Assembly (NCBI RefSeq): GCF_014201675.1
Contig: NZ_JACHEZ010000007.1
Span: 89,542 to 153,541, forward strand
Direction of reading: 5' to 3'
Length of the DNA stretch: 64,000 bases
From: Oceanithermus desulfurans
GTDB lineage: Bacteria; Deinococcota; Deinococci; Deinococcales; Marinithermaceae
In this document: piece by piece, positions 54,036 through 63,900 of the stretch
Layout of the letters: every line of letters starts with the position of its first letter
Numbering within the stretch: position 1 is the first letter of the stretch
The notes under the pieces: model-generated
The model's input: only the letters and a program-made list of their open reading frames with translations
Databases searched by the model: none
What the model was told of the DNA's origin: nothing
Translations under genes and position numbers: made by a program

Positions 54036-55225
54036 GTGTTCTCCTTTGCCGCAGCGGGGAAGGCCCCGAGCGCAAGCTGCAGTTTACCCGCAGGCAGCCG
54101 GCCCTGTATGTGACCGCGGCCACCGCCCCTGGCGCCCAGGGGCTCGAGCCGCTCCTTCCACAGCGCTCGCAGCTCGGCCTCGCGGCTTTGGTGGGCCACC
54201 AGCAGCAGCCGCGCGTGTTCGCCTCCGGGCTCGAGCGCGGCCAGCAGCGCCAGCGCCCCCGGCCACTCGGCCACCCGCCGCCCCGTCTCCGCGAGCGCCG
54301 CCAGCGGCACCTGCCGCGCCGCCGGGAAGCCCGAGCGGGCCAGCTCGCGGGCGTAGCCTTCGGCCAGCTCCGCCGCCAGCGCCTGCGCCTCGCCGCGGGC
54401 GGCGTAGAGCTCCTCCTCCAGCTTTTTCACCCGCTCGGGTACGTCGAAGACCCCGGACGAGAAGCGCGCGGCCAGCGTCTTCAGGGTGCGGTGCTTGGCG
54501 GCGTAGTCCTCGAGCGCCTCCCAGCCGCTGCGGGCGTAGACCCGGATCGTCTTCTTCTTGCCCTTCTCGAAGCCCAGCAGCTTGATCGGGCCCGCCTCGG
54601 CGGTGCTGCGCAGGTGGGTGCCGCCGCAGGGGGCCAGGTCCCAGTCCTCGATCTCGACCACCCGCACCGTCCCCCGCACTTTGGGCATGCGCCTGAGCGG
54701 CAAGAGCGGCACCTGCGCCTCGGGCACCTCGCGCGCGCTCACCGCCAGGTTGGCGTAGACGGCCCAGTTCGCCAGCGCCTCGGCCTGCTCGAGCACCTCG
54801 CCCGCCGCCTCGGGGCCGGGCCAGACGTCGAAGTCGATGTGGATCTCCGGCCCCGCCAGGCTCACCGCGATGGTGTTCCACTGCGCCGCGCGCAGGAAGG
54901 CCTGGCTGAGGACGTGCTGGCCGGTGTGGCGCTGCATGTGGCGGTAGCGGCGGCTCCAGTCGATCTCTCCTTCTACCCGGGCCCCCTCCTCGAGCGGGGC
55001 CTCCAGCGCGTGGACGATGCGCGTGCCGTGCTTCTCCGGTTCGAAGACGTCCAGCACCCGCACCCCGCCCAGGGTGCCGGTGTCGTGGGGCTGGCCGCCC
55101 GAGGTGGGGTAGAAGAGGGTGCGGTCCAGCTCGACCAAAAAGCGGCCCTCCTCTTCCCAGGCGCGCGTGACCGTGGCCTCGAAGCGGGTGGCGTAGGGGT
55201 CCTGCCAGAAGAGTCGTTCGCTCAC
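54032..55225 (-). CDS. alaX: Alanyl-tRNA editing protein AlaX (long form)
   Basis: 397 residues. Tail-less AlaRS-like editing module: YPTSGGQPHDTG, zinc motif HxxxH (H100, H104) in MQRHTGQHVLSQAF and CxxxH (C200, H204) in APCGGTHLRSTAE. The C-terminal ~170 residues have a coiled segment (VKKLEEELYAARGEAQALAAELAEGYA) and a DHHA1-like domain. It hydrolyses Ser or Gly wrongly attached to tRNA-Ala. GTG start with TAGACT 7 nt upstream (55238-55233, minus strand), leaderless. Confidence 0.93.
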   Translation of the reverse strand: MSERLFWQDPYATRFEATVTRAWEEEGRFLVELDRTLFYPTSGGQPHDTGTLGGVRVLDVFEPEKHGTRIVHALEAPLEEGARVEGEIDWSRRYRHMQRHTGQHVLSQAFLRAAQWNTIAVSLAGPEIHIDFDVWPGPEAAGEVLEQAEALANWAVYANLAVSAREVPEAQVPLLPLRRMPKVRGTVRVVEIEDWDLAPCGGTHLRSTAEAGPIKLLGFEKGKKKTIRVYARSGWEALEDYAAKHRTLKTLAARFSSGVFDVPERVKKLEEELYAARGEAQALAAELAEGYARELARSGFPAARQVPLAALAETGRRVAEWPGALALLAALEPGGEHARLLLVAHQSREAELRALWKERLEPLGARGGGRGHIQGRLPAGKLQLALGAFPAAAKENT

Positions 55226-55404
55226 ATATATAAGTCTAGTGCTTGGGATGTGGACTCGGGTTCTGGAACCGCCGGCTCGCAGTTCTCATCAATCAGGCTA
55301 GGCATATGGTATAAATAAAGTTGAAATCCAGCCCTCGCGAGTACGCCGTCCACGCTATACAGGACGTGCCGAAAGCGGGGGACCTTTTATGATATGTTTT
55401 CAAT

Positions 55405-56124
55405 ATGAAGACAGCCGTGCTCATCGATGGCGATTTCTATCTTAGACGCCATAGAAAGTTGCGGAAAAAGTACCATACCCCGGAACTTGCTGCTAAGGAC
55501 GTATTAACGCTAGCTCTAGCCCACATGGACGACAAAGCGTGCAAGCGCGAAAGCGAACTGTACCGAATTCTCGTGTATGACGCGCCACCGTTAGACAAGC
55601 GTGCCCATCAACCCATTAGTAAGAAGTCTTTGAATTTTCAGGATACCGACACCTTCAAGTTTCGCTCAGAATTTCATAGATACCTTAAGCACACGCGCAA
55701 AGTGGCCCTCCGTTTGGGTAGATTACGCGATGGAGCACGATGGATCATCAAACCCGATGTCGTAAAGCGGCTACTCAGCGACAAAATGTCCCTAGATGAT
55801 TTGACCGACAACGATTTCTACTATGAGATTCAGCAAAAGGGCGTAGACATTCGCTTGGGATTAGATGTGGCCTCGCTGGCTTATAAGCAGCTCGTTACCC
55901 GGATCATCCTGGTGACCGGCGACAGCGACTTTGTGCCCGCGGCGAAATTGGCCCGCCGCGAGGGTATCGAAATCGTGCTGGATCCTATGTGGGCCGACGT
56001 ACACGAATACCTATACGAGCACATTGACGGCCTCAGGTCGGTAATAGATGAGAGCGGGAAGTTTATTTGTGAGTCACCCAAGAAATCGACCCGCCAGCGA
56101 AAGAAGAAAAAGGCGGGTCCGTAA
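55405..56124 (+). CDS. NYN-domain (LabA/DUF88) putative ribonuclease
   Basis: 239 residues. N-terminal TAVLIDGDFYLRRH (first acidic motif), KGVDIRLGLDVASLAYK (second) and ILVTGDSDFVPAAKLARREGIEIVLD (third) are the NYN/PIN-like nuclease pattern. The C-terminus is Lys/Arg-rich (STRQRKKKK), probably for RNA binding. The gene and its upstream 180 bp are markedly richer in A/T and use A/T-ending codons freely, unlike the neighbours, so recent transfer is likely. TATGAT at 55388-55393 lies 11 nt before ATG. The role is unknown; some NYN proteins act in RNA decay or defence. Confidence 0.8.
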   Translation: MKTAVLIDGDFYLRRHRKLRKKYHTPELAAKDVLTLALAHMDDKACKRESELYRILVYDAPPLDKRAHQPISKKSLNFQDTDTFKFRSEFHRYLKHTRKVALRLGRLRDGARWIIKPDVVKRLLSDKMSLDDLTDNDFYYEIQQKGVDIRLGLDVASLAYKQLVTRIILVTGDSDFVPAAKLARREGIEIVLDPMWADVHEYLYEHIDGLRSVIDESGKFICESPKKSTRQRKKKKAGP

Positions 56125-56144
56125 CAGCACATTTGCTAACTTTG

Positions 56145-57311
56145 CTAACGATATTGCTCCAGCACCCGCTTGGCGATCACCAGCTTGAGGATCTCGCTGG
56201 TGCCCTCGCCGATGCGCATCAGCCGCACGTCGCGCCAGTAGCGCTCCACCGGGTAGTCCTTGATGTAGCCGTAGCCGCCCAGGATCTGGATGGCCGCGTC
56301 GGCGGCGCGGGTGGCCACCTCGCTGGCGAAGAGCTTGGCCTGGGCCGCGGCCAGGGTGTAGTCGCGCCCGGCGTCCTTCAGCTCGGCCGCCTTCAGGTAC
56401 AGCATCCGGGCGGCCTCGAGGTCGGTGCTCATCTGGGCGAGCTGGAAGCCCACGCCCTCGAAGCGGCCGATGGGACGGCCGAATTGGCGGCGCTCGCCGG
56501 CGTAGCGGGCGGCGAACTCGAGCGCCGCGCGGCCGAGGCCCACGCTCAGCGCCGCGATGCCCACGCGGCCGCCGTCGAGCACCCGCAGCACGGTGTAGAA
56601 CCCCCGGCCCCGCTGGCCCACCAGGGCGTCCGCGGGCAGGCGCAGGTCCTCGAAGATCAGCTGTGCGGTGTCCGAGCTGCGCAGCCCCAGCTTGTCCTCC
56701 TTGCGGCCGATCGTGAGCCCCGGCGTGCCCGCGGGGAAGACGAAGGTGCTGATGCCGCGGTGGGGCTTGCCCTCGGGCGCGGGGTCGGTGCGGGCGTTGA
56801 TCACGTAGACCCCGGCCACCGAACCCTGGGTGATGAACTGCTTGGTCCCGTTCAGCACCCAGCCGCCCTCCGCCTCCTCGGCGCGGGTCTTGAGCGCCGC
56901 GGCGTCGGAGCCGGCGCCGGGTTCGGTCAGCCCCCAGGCGCCCAGCCACTCGCCGCTCGCCATCTTCGGCAGGTACCGCTGCTTCTGCTCCTCGCTGGCG
57001 TCGAGGAGCAGGTGGCCGGTGGCCAGCGAGTTGTGGCTGGCCACCGTAAGTCCCAGGCTGCCGTCGGCCCAGCCGATCTCCTCGAGGATGCGGGCGGCGG
57101 TGCGGGTGGGCAGGCCCAGCCCGCCGTAGGCCTCGGGCACCTGCAGGCCGAAGACGCCCAGCTCGCCCAGCTCGCGGACGAGGTCGTGGGGAAAGGCGCC
57201 CGCGGCGTCGCGCTCGGTGGCGGTGGGCACCACGCGGTCGGTCAGGAAGCTTCCCAGCGCGCCCAGCAGCGCGCGTTCGTCGGGGGTTGGTTCGAACCAC
57301 AACTCGGACAC
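56145..57311 (-). CDS. Acyl-CoA dehydrogenase
   Basis: 388 residues, standard length. FAD-family signatures: [19 protein letters not shown] (signature 1), [65 protein letters not shown] (signature 2), with the catalytic Glu likely in PVERYWRD. It introduces the 2,3 double bond in acyl-CoA during beta-oxidation or branched-chain amino acid breakdown; chain specificity is not readable. GTG start behind GGAGG; TATATT at 57335-57330, minus strand. No other beta-oxidation genes are adjacent. Confidence 0.95.
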   Translation of the reverse strand: MSELWFEPTPDERALLGALGSFLTDRVVPTATERDAAGAFPHDLVRELGELGVFGLQVPEAYGGLGLPTRTAARILEEIGWADGSLGLTVASHNSLATGHLLLDASEEQKQRYLPKMASGEWLGAWGLTEPGAGSDAAALKTRAEEAEGGWVLNGTKQFITQGSVAGVYVINARTDPAPEGKPHRGISTFVFPAGTPGLTIGRKEDKLGLRSSDTAQLIFEDLRLPADALVGQRGRGFYTVLRVLDGGRVGIAALSVGLGRAALEFAARYAGERRQFGRPIGRFEGVGFQLAQMSTDLEAARMLYLKAAELKDAGRDYTLAAAQAKLFASEVATRAADAAIQILGGYGYIKDYPVERYWRDVRLMRIGEGTSEILKLVIAKRVLEQYR

Positions 57312-57378
57312 GGCGACCTCCGTACCGCCAATATATCACTTCAGAGACTGCCGCATAAAAAGCGTTATATAGAAAGGC

Positions 57379-57406
57379 TTGCCTGCCGGGGGCGATGTGC
57401 TATAGT
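57379..57406 (+). promoter_or_regulatory. Promoter of the S1-domain gene
   Basis: -35 TTGCCT (57379-57384), 16-bp spacer, -10 TATAGT (57401-57406), about 80 nt before ATG, so this gene has a true 5' leader, unlike many neighbours. Confidence 0.75.
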
Positions 57407-57487
57407 GGCCCCATCGTGAGCGCGAAAAGCCTTGCCTTAGGTCCCTGCCGCCAGCGTGCGGGTCGCGCCCCATGGAGGAAGAACTGA

Positions 57488-57868
57488 ATGAAGTACGAAG
57501 CAGGCAGCATCGTGGAAGGCCGCGTTACGCGGGTCATGGACTTCGGCGCCTTTGTGGAGCTTCCCGGAGGCGAATCGGGACTCGTGCACATCTCCGAGAT
57601 CGCGCACGAGTTCGTCAAGAACGTGCGCGATTTCCTGAACGAGGGCGACATCGTCGAGGTCTTCGTCCTCGGACGCGACGACAAGGGGCGGCTCGACCTC
57701 TCCATCAAGGAGCTCATGGAGAAGCCCGTCGATCCCCCCAAGCCCCGGAGGCTGCCGCGGCAGGCCCCCGAGTTCGAGCACAAGCTCAAGAGTTTCATGC
57801 GCGGCTCCGACTCCGGGGGGGACGCCGGAGGCGGCAAGAAGCGAGGCCGCGGCCGCAAGAAGCGCTAA
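57488..57868 (+). CDS. S1 RNA-binding domain protein (YabR/GSP13-like)
   Basis: 126 residues. A single S1 OB-fold domain at 4-74 (GSIVEGRVTRVMDFGAFVELPGGESGLVHISEIAHEFV, then GDIVEVFVLGRDDKGRLDLSIKEL) followed by a basic, Gly-rich tail (GGGKKRGRGRKKR). The length and layout match YabR/general stress protein 13, which associates with the 30S subunit. GGAGGAAGAACTGA precedes ATG. A monocistronic gene with its own promoter and terminator. Confidence 0.92.
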   Translation: MKYEAGSIVEGRVTRVMDFGAFVELPGGESGLVHISEIAHEFVKNVRDFLNEGDIVEVFVLGRDDKGRLDLSIKELMEKPVDPPKPRRLPRQAPEFEHKLKSFMRGSDSGGDAGGGKKRGRGRKKR

Positions 57869-57884
57869 CCGCACCCGCCGCTCC

Positions 57885-57911
57885 ACGCCCCGCCGCAAGG
57901 CGGGGCGTTTG
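57885..57911 (+). terminator. Terminator of the S1-domain gene
   Basis: Perfect 10-bp stem ACGCCCCGCC/GGCGGGGCGT with GCAA loop, then TTGCC. The T-run is short. Confidence 0.8.
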
Positions 57912-57970
57912 CCGGGGGCGCGGGCGCTAGAATGGGGGTGTTGCAACGTCGTGCAATACGGAGGTGACCG

Positions 57971-58792
57971 GTGAAGAAGCTCTTTGCGTTAGGTCTGCTC
58001 CTGGGGGCGGCGCTGGCGGCCGCGCCGCTGCGGCTCGCCACCACGACCAGCGTCAACGACTCGGGCCTGCTCGAGGCCATCCTCCCCGGCTTCACCCGCG
58101 AGACCGGGATTGCGGTGCAGGTGATCGCGGTGGGCACCGGCCAGGCGCTGGCCATCGCCGGCCGCGGCGACGCCGACGCCGTGCTGGTGCACGCCCCCGA
58201 CCTGGAGGCCCGGTTCCTGCGCGAGGGCAAGGGCGTGGCCCACGCCTGCATCGCCTACAACAACTTCGTGATCGCGGGGCCGGCCGCCGACCCCGCGCGC
58301 GTCGGCGCGGCCGCGGACGCCCTGGACGCGATGCGGCGCATCTACGCGGCGGGGGCGACCTTCGTAAGCCGTGGCGACAACTCGGGTACCTACCACCGCG
58401 AACGGGCGCTTTGGCGGGCGGCGGGGCTGGACCCCACCGGCCGCCCCTGGTACCTGGAGTCGGGCAGCGGCATGGGGGCGACGCTCACCCTGGCCGCCGA
58501 AAAGCGCGCCTACACGCTCACCGACCTGGGCACCTTCCTCTTCATGCAGGACAAGGTGGACCTCGCCGCTCTGTTCGACCGCCCCGACCCGCGGATGCTC
58601 AACCAGTACGGCTACATGGTGGTGAACCCCGAGCGTTTTCCCGGGGCGAACCGCGAGGCGGCCTACCGGTTGCGGGCCTACCTGCTGCGGGAGGACGTGC
58701 AGCGGGCCATCGGCGCGTACCTCAAAGATCGCTTCGGACGCAGCCTCTTCACCCCCCTCTACGGCCGCTGCAAGGTGGAGGTGAGCCCTTAG
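57971..58792 (+). CDS. tupA: Tungstate ABC transporter substrate-binding protein
   Basis: 273 residues. Signal peptide MKKLFALGLLLGAALAA. Anion-binding motifs LRLATTTSVNDSGLL, VIAVGTGQALAIA and VHAPDLEARF, then FVSRGDNSGTYHRERALW: the TupA family, which prefers tungstate over molybdate. GTG start with GGAGGTGACC upstream; TAGAAT at 57928-57933. The permease GTG directly follows the stop codon, so tupABC form one operon with the ModE-type regulator. Confidence 0.92.
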   Translation: MKKLFALGLLLGAALAAAPLRLATTTSVNDSGLLEAILPGFTRETGIAVQVIAVGTGQALAIAGRGDADAVLVHAPDLEARFLREGKGVAHACIAYNNFVIAGPAADPARVGAAADALDAMRRIYAAGATFVSRGDNSGTYHRERALWRAAGLDPTGRPWYLESGSGMGATLTLAAEKRAYTLTDLGTFLFMQDKVDLAALFDRPDPRMLNQYGYMVVNPERFPGANREAAYRLRAYLLREDVQRAIGAYLKDRFGRSLFTPLYGRCKVEVSP

Positions 58793-59440
58793 GTGACCCT
58801 CGCCTGGGCCGAGGTCGGGGAGATCGCCGCCCGCAGCCTGGGGGTGGCGGGCGCCGCCACGCTGCTCGCCGCACTCTTCGGCCTTCCCCTGGGGGTGTGG
58901 CTGGGGTCGCGGCCGCGGCGCGGGCGCATGGGGGCCCAGGTCGTCCTCTACGCGGGGATGGGGCTGCCGCCGGTGGTGGTGGGGCTGCTCTTCTACTTCC
59001 TGCTCTCCCGCAGCGGCCCCCTGGGCGGGCTGGGGCTGCTCTTCACCCCGCTGGCCATGGTGCTGGCCGAGGCGGTGCTGGCCTTCCCCATGATCGCCGG
59101 CTTCACCCTGGCGGCGGTGCGGGTGCGCGCCGAGGGGGTGCGGCGGCTGGTGCGGGGCCTCGGCGGCAGCGAGCGGCAGGTGCTCGCCACTCTGCTCTGG
59201 GAGAGCCGCCGGCCCATCGTGGCCGCGCTCGCCGCCGGCTTCGGCGCGGCGATCAGCGAGGTGGGGGCGGCCACGATCGTCGGCGGGGACATCCGCTTTC
59301 ACACCCGGGTGCTCACCACCGCGGTCGTGCTGGAGACGCGCAAGGGCGAACTGGAGAGTGCGCTGGCGCTGGGGGCGGTGCTGCTGGGGGTGACCCTGAT
59401 CGTTACCGCGATCTTGGTCGTCTGGGGGGAGCGGCGGTGA
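58793..59440 (+). CDS. tupB: Tungstate ABC transporter permease
   Basis: 215 residues, about 5 membrane helices. EAA loop GLGGSERQVLATLLWESRRPIVAALAAGFGAAISEVGAATIVGG, typical of ModB/TupB. Starts immediately after the tupA stop and shares a GTGA overlap with the ATPase gene. Imports tungstate, probably for tungsten enzymes, together with tupA and tupC. Confidence 0.92.
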   Translation: MTLAWAEVGEIAARSLGVAGAATLLAALFGLPLGVWLGSRPRRGRMGAQVVLYAGMGLPPVVVGLLFYFLLSRSGPLGGLGLLFTPLAMVLAEAVLAFPMIAGFTLAAVRVRAEGVRRLVRGLGGSERQVLATLLWESRRPIVAALAAGFGAAISEVGAATIVGGDIRFHTRVLTTAVVLETRKGELESALALGAVLLGVTLIVTAILVVWGERR

Positions 59441-60111
59441 TCCGCAGCGAGGGGTTGCTGCGGCGCTATCCGGGCTTCGAGCTGGTAGTGGATGCGCTCG
59501 AGGTGCCCCCGGGGCGGTTCGTGACCGTGATCGGGCCCAGCGGCGCGGGGAAGAGTACGCTGCTGCGGCTGCTCGCGGGGCTCGAGCGCCCCGACCGCGG
59601 CCGCGTGGAGCTCGGGGGGCGGGCGGTCTTCCTCGATCAGGACCGGACGGTGCTCGAGCGCAGCGTCCTCGCCAACGCCACCTTCGGGCTCGAGCTCATG
59701 GGCGTGCGCCGGAACGAGGCGGCGCGGCGGGTGCGCCCCTGGCTCGAACGGGTGGGCCTGGCGGAAAAGCTGACCCAGCCGGCCGTCTCGCTGTCGGGAG
59801 GCGAGCGCGCCCGCCTGGCGCTCGTGCGGGCGCTCGCCACCGAGCCCGACGTCCTCTTTCTGGACGAGCCCACCCAGGCCCTCGATCCCGGCAACGTCGA
59901 CCGCGTCGAGGGGCTGCTGCGCGAGGCCCACGGGCAGGGCCGCACGATCGTCCTGGTGACCCATAACCTCTACCAGGCGCGGCGGCTGGGGCAGGAGACC
60001 TGGTTCCTGCTGGGGGGGCGGCTGGTGGAGCGGGCCCCCAGCGAGCGGCTCTTCGACCGCCCCCGGGAGGCGCTGACCCGCGCCTACGTGGCCGGCGAGA
60101 TGGTTTACTGA
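59437..60111 (+). CDS. tupC: Tungstate ABC transporter ATPase
   Basis: 224 residues from GTG 59437 (GTGA overlap with tupB). Walker A GPSGAGKST (33-41), signature LSGGERARLAL, Walker B DVLFLDEPTQALD, switch His in VLVTHNL. The Q-loop region is short (VFLDQDRTVLERSVLANA). No C-terminal regulatory domain, as expected for TupC. Followed at once by the ModE-type gene. Confidence 0.92.
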   Translation: MIRSEGLLRRYPGFELVVDALEVPPGRFVTVIGPSGAGKSTLLRLLAGLERPDRGRVELGGRAVFLDQDRTVLERSVLANATFGLELMGVRRNEAARRVRPWLERVGLAEKLTQPAVSLSGGERARLALVRALATEPDVLFLDEPTQALDPGNVDRVEGLLREAHGQGRTIVLVTHNLYQARRLGQETWFLLGGRLVERAPSERLFDRPREALTRAYVAGEMVY

Positions 60112-60112
60112 G

Positions 60113-60451
60113 GTGACCATGCGACCGCGCGCCAAGTTCTGGCTGGAAACCGAGACGGGCGAGTACCTGATGGGTCCGCGCACCCTGCGGCTTCTGGAGG
60201 CGGTGCACAAAAGCGGCAGCCTCAAGGCCGGAGCTCGGGCCGCCGGTTTCAGTTACCGGGCCGCCTGGGCCAGGGTGCGAAGGGTCGAGGCGGCGCTGGG
60301 GTACAAGCTGATCGAATCGCACTCCGGCGGCGAGGGGGGCGGCCAGAGCCGCCTCACCCCGAGGGCCCTGGACTTCGTGCGCCGCTACCGCGCCTTTCTG
60401 GAGCGCAGCGAGGCGCTCCTCGAGCAGGCCTTCCGCGCAAGTTTCGACTAA
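60113..60451 (+). CDS. ModE-type N-terminal HTH regulator (LysR-like winged helix)
   Basis: 112 residues from GTG 60113 (ATG 60119 is an alternative two codons in). Winged-helix ModE N-domain: FWLETETGEYLMGPRTLRLLEAVHKSGSLKAGARAAGFSYRAAWARVRRVEAALGYKLIESHSGGEGGGQSRLTPRAL. It lacks the C-terminal molbindin domains, so oxyanion sensing must come from elsewhere or be absent. It probably regulates tupABC or molybdenum/tungsten genes. Two bases separate it from tupC. Confidence 0.88.
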   Translation: MTMRPRAKFWLETETGEYLMGPRTLRLLEAVHKSGSLKAGARAAGFSYRAAWARVRRVEAALGYKLIESHSGGEGGGQSRLTPRALDFVRRYRAFLERSEALLEQAFRASFD

Positions 60452-60828
60452 CCGGCCGCGCCGGCGGGTGCGGTGCCGTTTCCCCTTCGCCGGGTCGCTC
60501 CGCGCCGGCTGCACCTTTTTCCGCTTTTCTGGTGGTTCTGTAACCATCCCGGCCGGTTCGCAGGCGGTGGAAGCCGCCACCGGCCCGTGGAGCCGCGCCC
60601 TGGAGGCCGCCGCTGCTGTTAAAGCGGTATAAAAACGCTTTTACTTATACTAAGAACGCTGCAGTATAGTTACCCCCAAATAGGGGTACTGGACAGCCAA
60701 AGGGATATGCTACGTTTTGATCTACGGGAACGCGAGGAACCCCGCCGCCGGAACATGGGCGCCAGCCGGGTGGGGCGAGCGAGTGGCGCAACCGATCCCA
60801 AACCACAAGCTTGACTTGGAGACGCGAT
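60452..60828. promoter_or_regulatory. Non-coding leader region upstream of the surface protein
   Basis: No gene seen. It has an A/T-rich promoter zone with candidate -10 boxes TATACT (60646-60651) and TATAGT (60665-60670). Immediately after the second is an inverted repeat TACCCC-6 nt-GGGGTA (60671-60688), a good operator candidate. The following ~130 nt are GC-rich and could fold, but no known riboswitch is recognised. Confidence 0.5.
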
Positions 60829-60921
60829 ATGAAATCAGCGTTGGTTGGTCTTGCCATGTTTGCTCACGGGAACGAGCGGACGGACACGCAAACAAAGCCT
60901 TGGGTTTGGAGATTTCTATGA
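60829..60921 (+). CDS. 30-codon leader peptide overlapping the surface-protein start
   Basis: ATG 60829 follows CTTGGAGACGCGAT (GGAG ribosome site). The 30 codons ([16 protein letters not shown], then [14 protein letters not shown]) end in TGA that overlaps the ATG of the surface protein as ATGA. The arrangement suggests translational coupling. The start resembles a small signal-like peptide but no family is known; whether the peptide itself matters is open. Confidence 0.5.
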   Translation: MKSALVGLAMFAHGNERTDTQTKPWVWRFL

Positions 60922-63900
60922 AGCGATCGCGAAACGGATGGGGATCGTTCCTTGGCCTGCTGGGAGTGATCCTCCTCACCATCGGACTGGGTTCGGCCGC
61001 ACGGGCGGTGAGCGTCGAACTCGACAGCATCGTCAGCGAGCCTGCGGGAGGCAACTGCAGCACGGGCACCTTCCGCATCAGCACCAACAGCTCGTACCAG
61101 GGAACGGCGCTCGACGTGCTGCTCGAGGTCACCGCGGCGGACAACGAGTATTCGGGTCCCTGCATCGCCGTCAACAACGGCGTTCTGGAAGTGAACCTCA
61201 AGGATGAGGACGCCACGGGTACCGACGCGTGGGTCGAGATGAGGCTGCAGCTCGTGCAGCAGGGGACCAGCACCCTCGTCGTCGTCGACCGCCTGCAGAT
61301 TTCGTCGTTCGACCTCGATGCCAATCCCTCATACACCAACAGCGACGACGTCTACCTCTACAATCCCTCCGGCAGCGCCGTTTACGTCTCGGGCAGTTCC
61401 AACGTGACCTACCACAGCGTGAGCCTTGCCTCGGTTGGCACACCGGGCCTCGTCTACAACACACAGCTGGAGGGGTGGAATGGGGGCAATTGCAACGACT
61501 CCGCCACCAATCCCGACGCTACCTGCCGGGCGGGGGCCGTTTTTACCGGCACCTCCAGCATCGACCTGCGCGTGCAAAACGATGATGCCTATGGAGATCC
61601 GGGCGAAAACTCCTGGCGCCTTTTCTTCGTCTCGCTCAAAGTGAGCGACCTCGAGCCCATCTTCACCGACAACGACTACGGCGACGCCCCAAACAGCTAC
61701 GGCCAGGCCGGCTTCGAGCGCACGGCTTACCGCTCGCTGGGCGGCGGGTTGATCCCCGACGAGGAAGCGGCCTACCAGGCGAGCGCGGGTGCCGACAGCG
61801 ACGACACCAACGCCGGCGCTCTCGTTTTCGACGACGAGGAGGCCGTAACCCTGAACGGGGCCGACTTCCAGGGGCAGAGCCTCGAACTGGGCTCGAGCGC
61901 CACGCTGGACGTGGCCACCTACAACGAGCCTGGAAACCCGTCCTACCTGAGCATCTGGGTCGACTGGAACCGCGACGGCGATTTCGACGACGCGGGTGAG
62001 CGGGTGCTGGCCAACCAGTCCGTTACCTCGTCGGGCCAGGGTACCGTTCCCGTAACCCTGACCGTGCCCGCGAACGCCACGCCGGGTACCACGTACCTGC
62101 GGGTGGTGTACAGCGAAAACCAGGTCAGCAGCCCCGACGCCGCGGGCGGGGGCACCGGCGAGGTGGAGGACTACGCCTTCACCCTCTTTGCGCTCCCCAC
62201 CGCCAGCGACGACACCGCCACCACCTACGAGAACACGCCTGTCCTGATCGACGTCCTGGCCAACGACGACTTCGGCGGCGACGGCCCCGGCACCGGCGCC
62301 ATCAGCGTCGTCAGCGGTCCCAGCCACGGCACCGCCACCGTCGACGACAACGGCACCCCGGGCGACCCCACCGACGACACCATCGTCTACACCCCCGACG
62401 CCAACTACAGCGGTCCCGACAGCTTCACCTACCGGATCTGCGACGCCGACGGCGACTGCGATACGGCCACGGTTACCGTCACGATCAACAGCGTTCCGGA
62501 CAGCCTAGGTCCGCCTCCTCCCCTCGATCTGGACACGGACGACGACACCATCCCGGACGCCAACGAGATGTTCTGCGGTGCGCAGAGCGACGGGAACTCC
62601 GTTGCCGGTCTGCAGGGACAGTACCCCGGACGCATTTTCTGGTTTAACTGGGGCGCCGTGTTTGACGACGGTCCGCAGGCGGGCGATTCGCAGACCTTCA
62701 TCCTGTCCGACGGGACCCAGATCACCGTTACCGTGGTGTCCGCCACCGCGGGTGATGGAAGCCTGTCCGACTTCGTCCCCACCGACATGAACACCTGGCC
62801 GGGTGCTTTGCTGCAGGACTATTACGACACGCCCGACGACCGCGAGGTTCTTTACAACGCACAGATAAGCAACGTTGACCTCGACATCACCCTCTCCTTC
62901 AGCGCCGTATCCCCCGACGGCACGCCCTTCGTTCCGGACATCATCGTTTCCGATGGAGAGAGCACCGACGAGCCCGCGGAGTGGATGAGCTTCTACACAT
63001 CCGGCTACGCCTTCGAGAAGCTGGAAGAAATTCCGGCGACGAACACGGCAACCAAGGTCGTGGAAGGTACTGCACTCCTGCGCGCGGTCAACGATCCGGT
63101 GGTCGATGCCAGCTTCGAGCAGGGGCGTTTCTACCTCTACCGCACCGTGGACAGCGACCTGATCCGCGTCGTCATCGTCAACGGAGCCCTGCCCAATTCC
63201 AGCACCAAGCAGGGCTTTGCCATGGGGGTATGGCTCACCTGTACCCCTCGCGATACGGACCAGGACGGCATCCCTGATCACAAAGATATCGACGCCGACA
63301 ACGACGGCATCTTTGACATCGTCGAAGTGGGGCACGCTGACGCGGATACCGACCACGACGGACGCACCAACGGCCCGGTCGGCAACAACGGCCTCGACGA
63401 CAACTACGAGACCGACGACACCGCAAGCGCCCAAGCAAACTACACGGTTCCCGATACCGACGGCGACGGACTGCCCGATTACCTCGACATCGATGCCGAC
63501 AACGACGGAATCAACGACAACATCGAGGGCCAGACCACGGCGGGTTATGTCGCGCCCGCCGGCAGCGACGCCAACGGCAACGGGATGGACGATGCCTACG
63601 ACAACAGCGGTGGCTACTGGGTCAACCCCACGGACACCGACGGCGACGGCGCACCCGACTACCTTGACCTCGATGCCGACAACGACGGGGATCCGGACAG
63701 CCTGGAGGGTTGGGACACCGACAACGACGGCACCGCCGACGTCACCCCGGCAGGCACGGATACGGACAACGACGGTTTGGACGATGCCTACGACACCGTC
63801 GTCCGCGACGCCGCGAACACCTACATCCAGGCGGCCAACGGCCAGACGCCAGCAAGCTTCCCCGACCTGGACAATCCGGGGAACGACCGTGATTGGCGTG

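Noticed and set aside
60729..60917. Riboswitch (c-di-GMP type) upstream of the surface protein
   Set aside because: Fragments such as ACGCAAACAAAGCC vaguely recall the GEMM motif, but the conserved core and paired helices could not be assembled.
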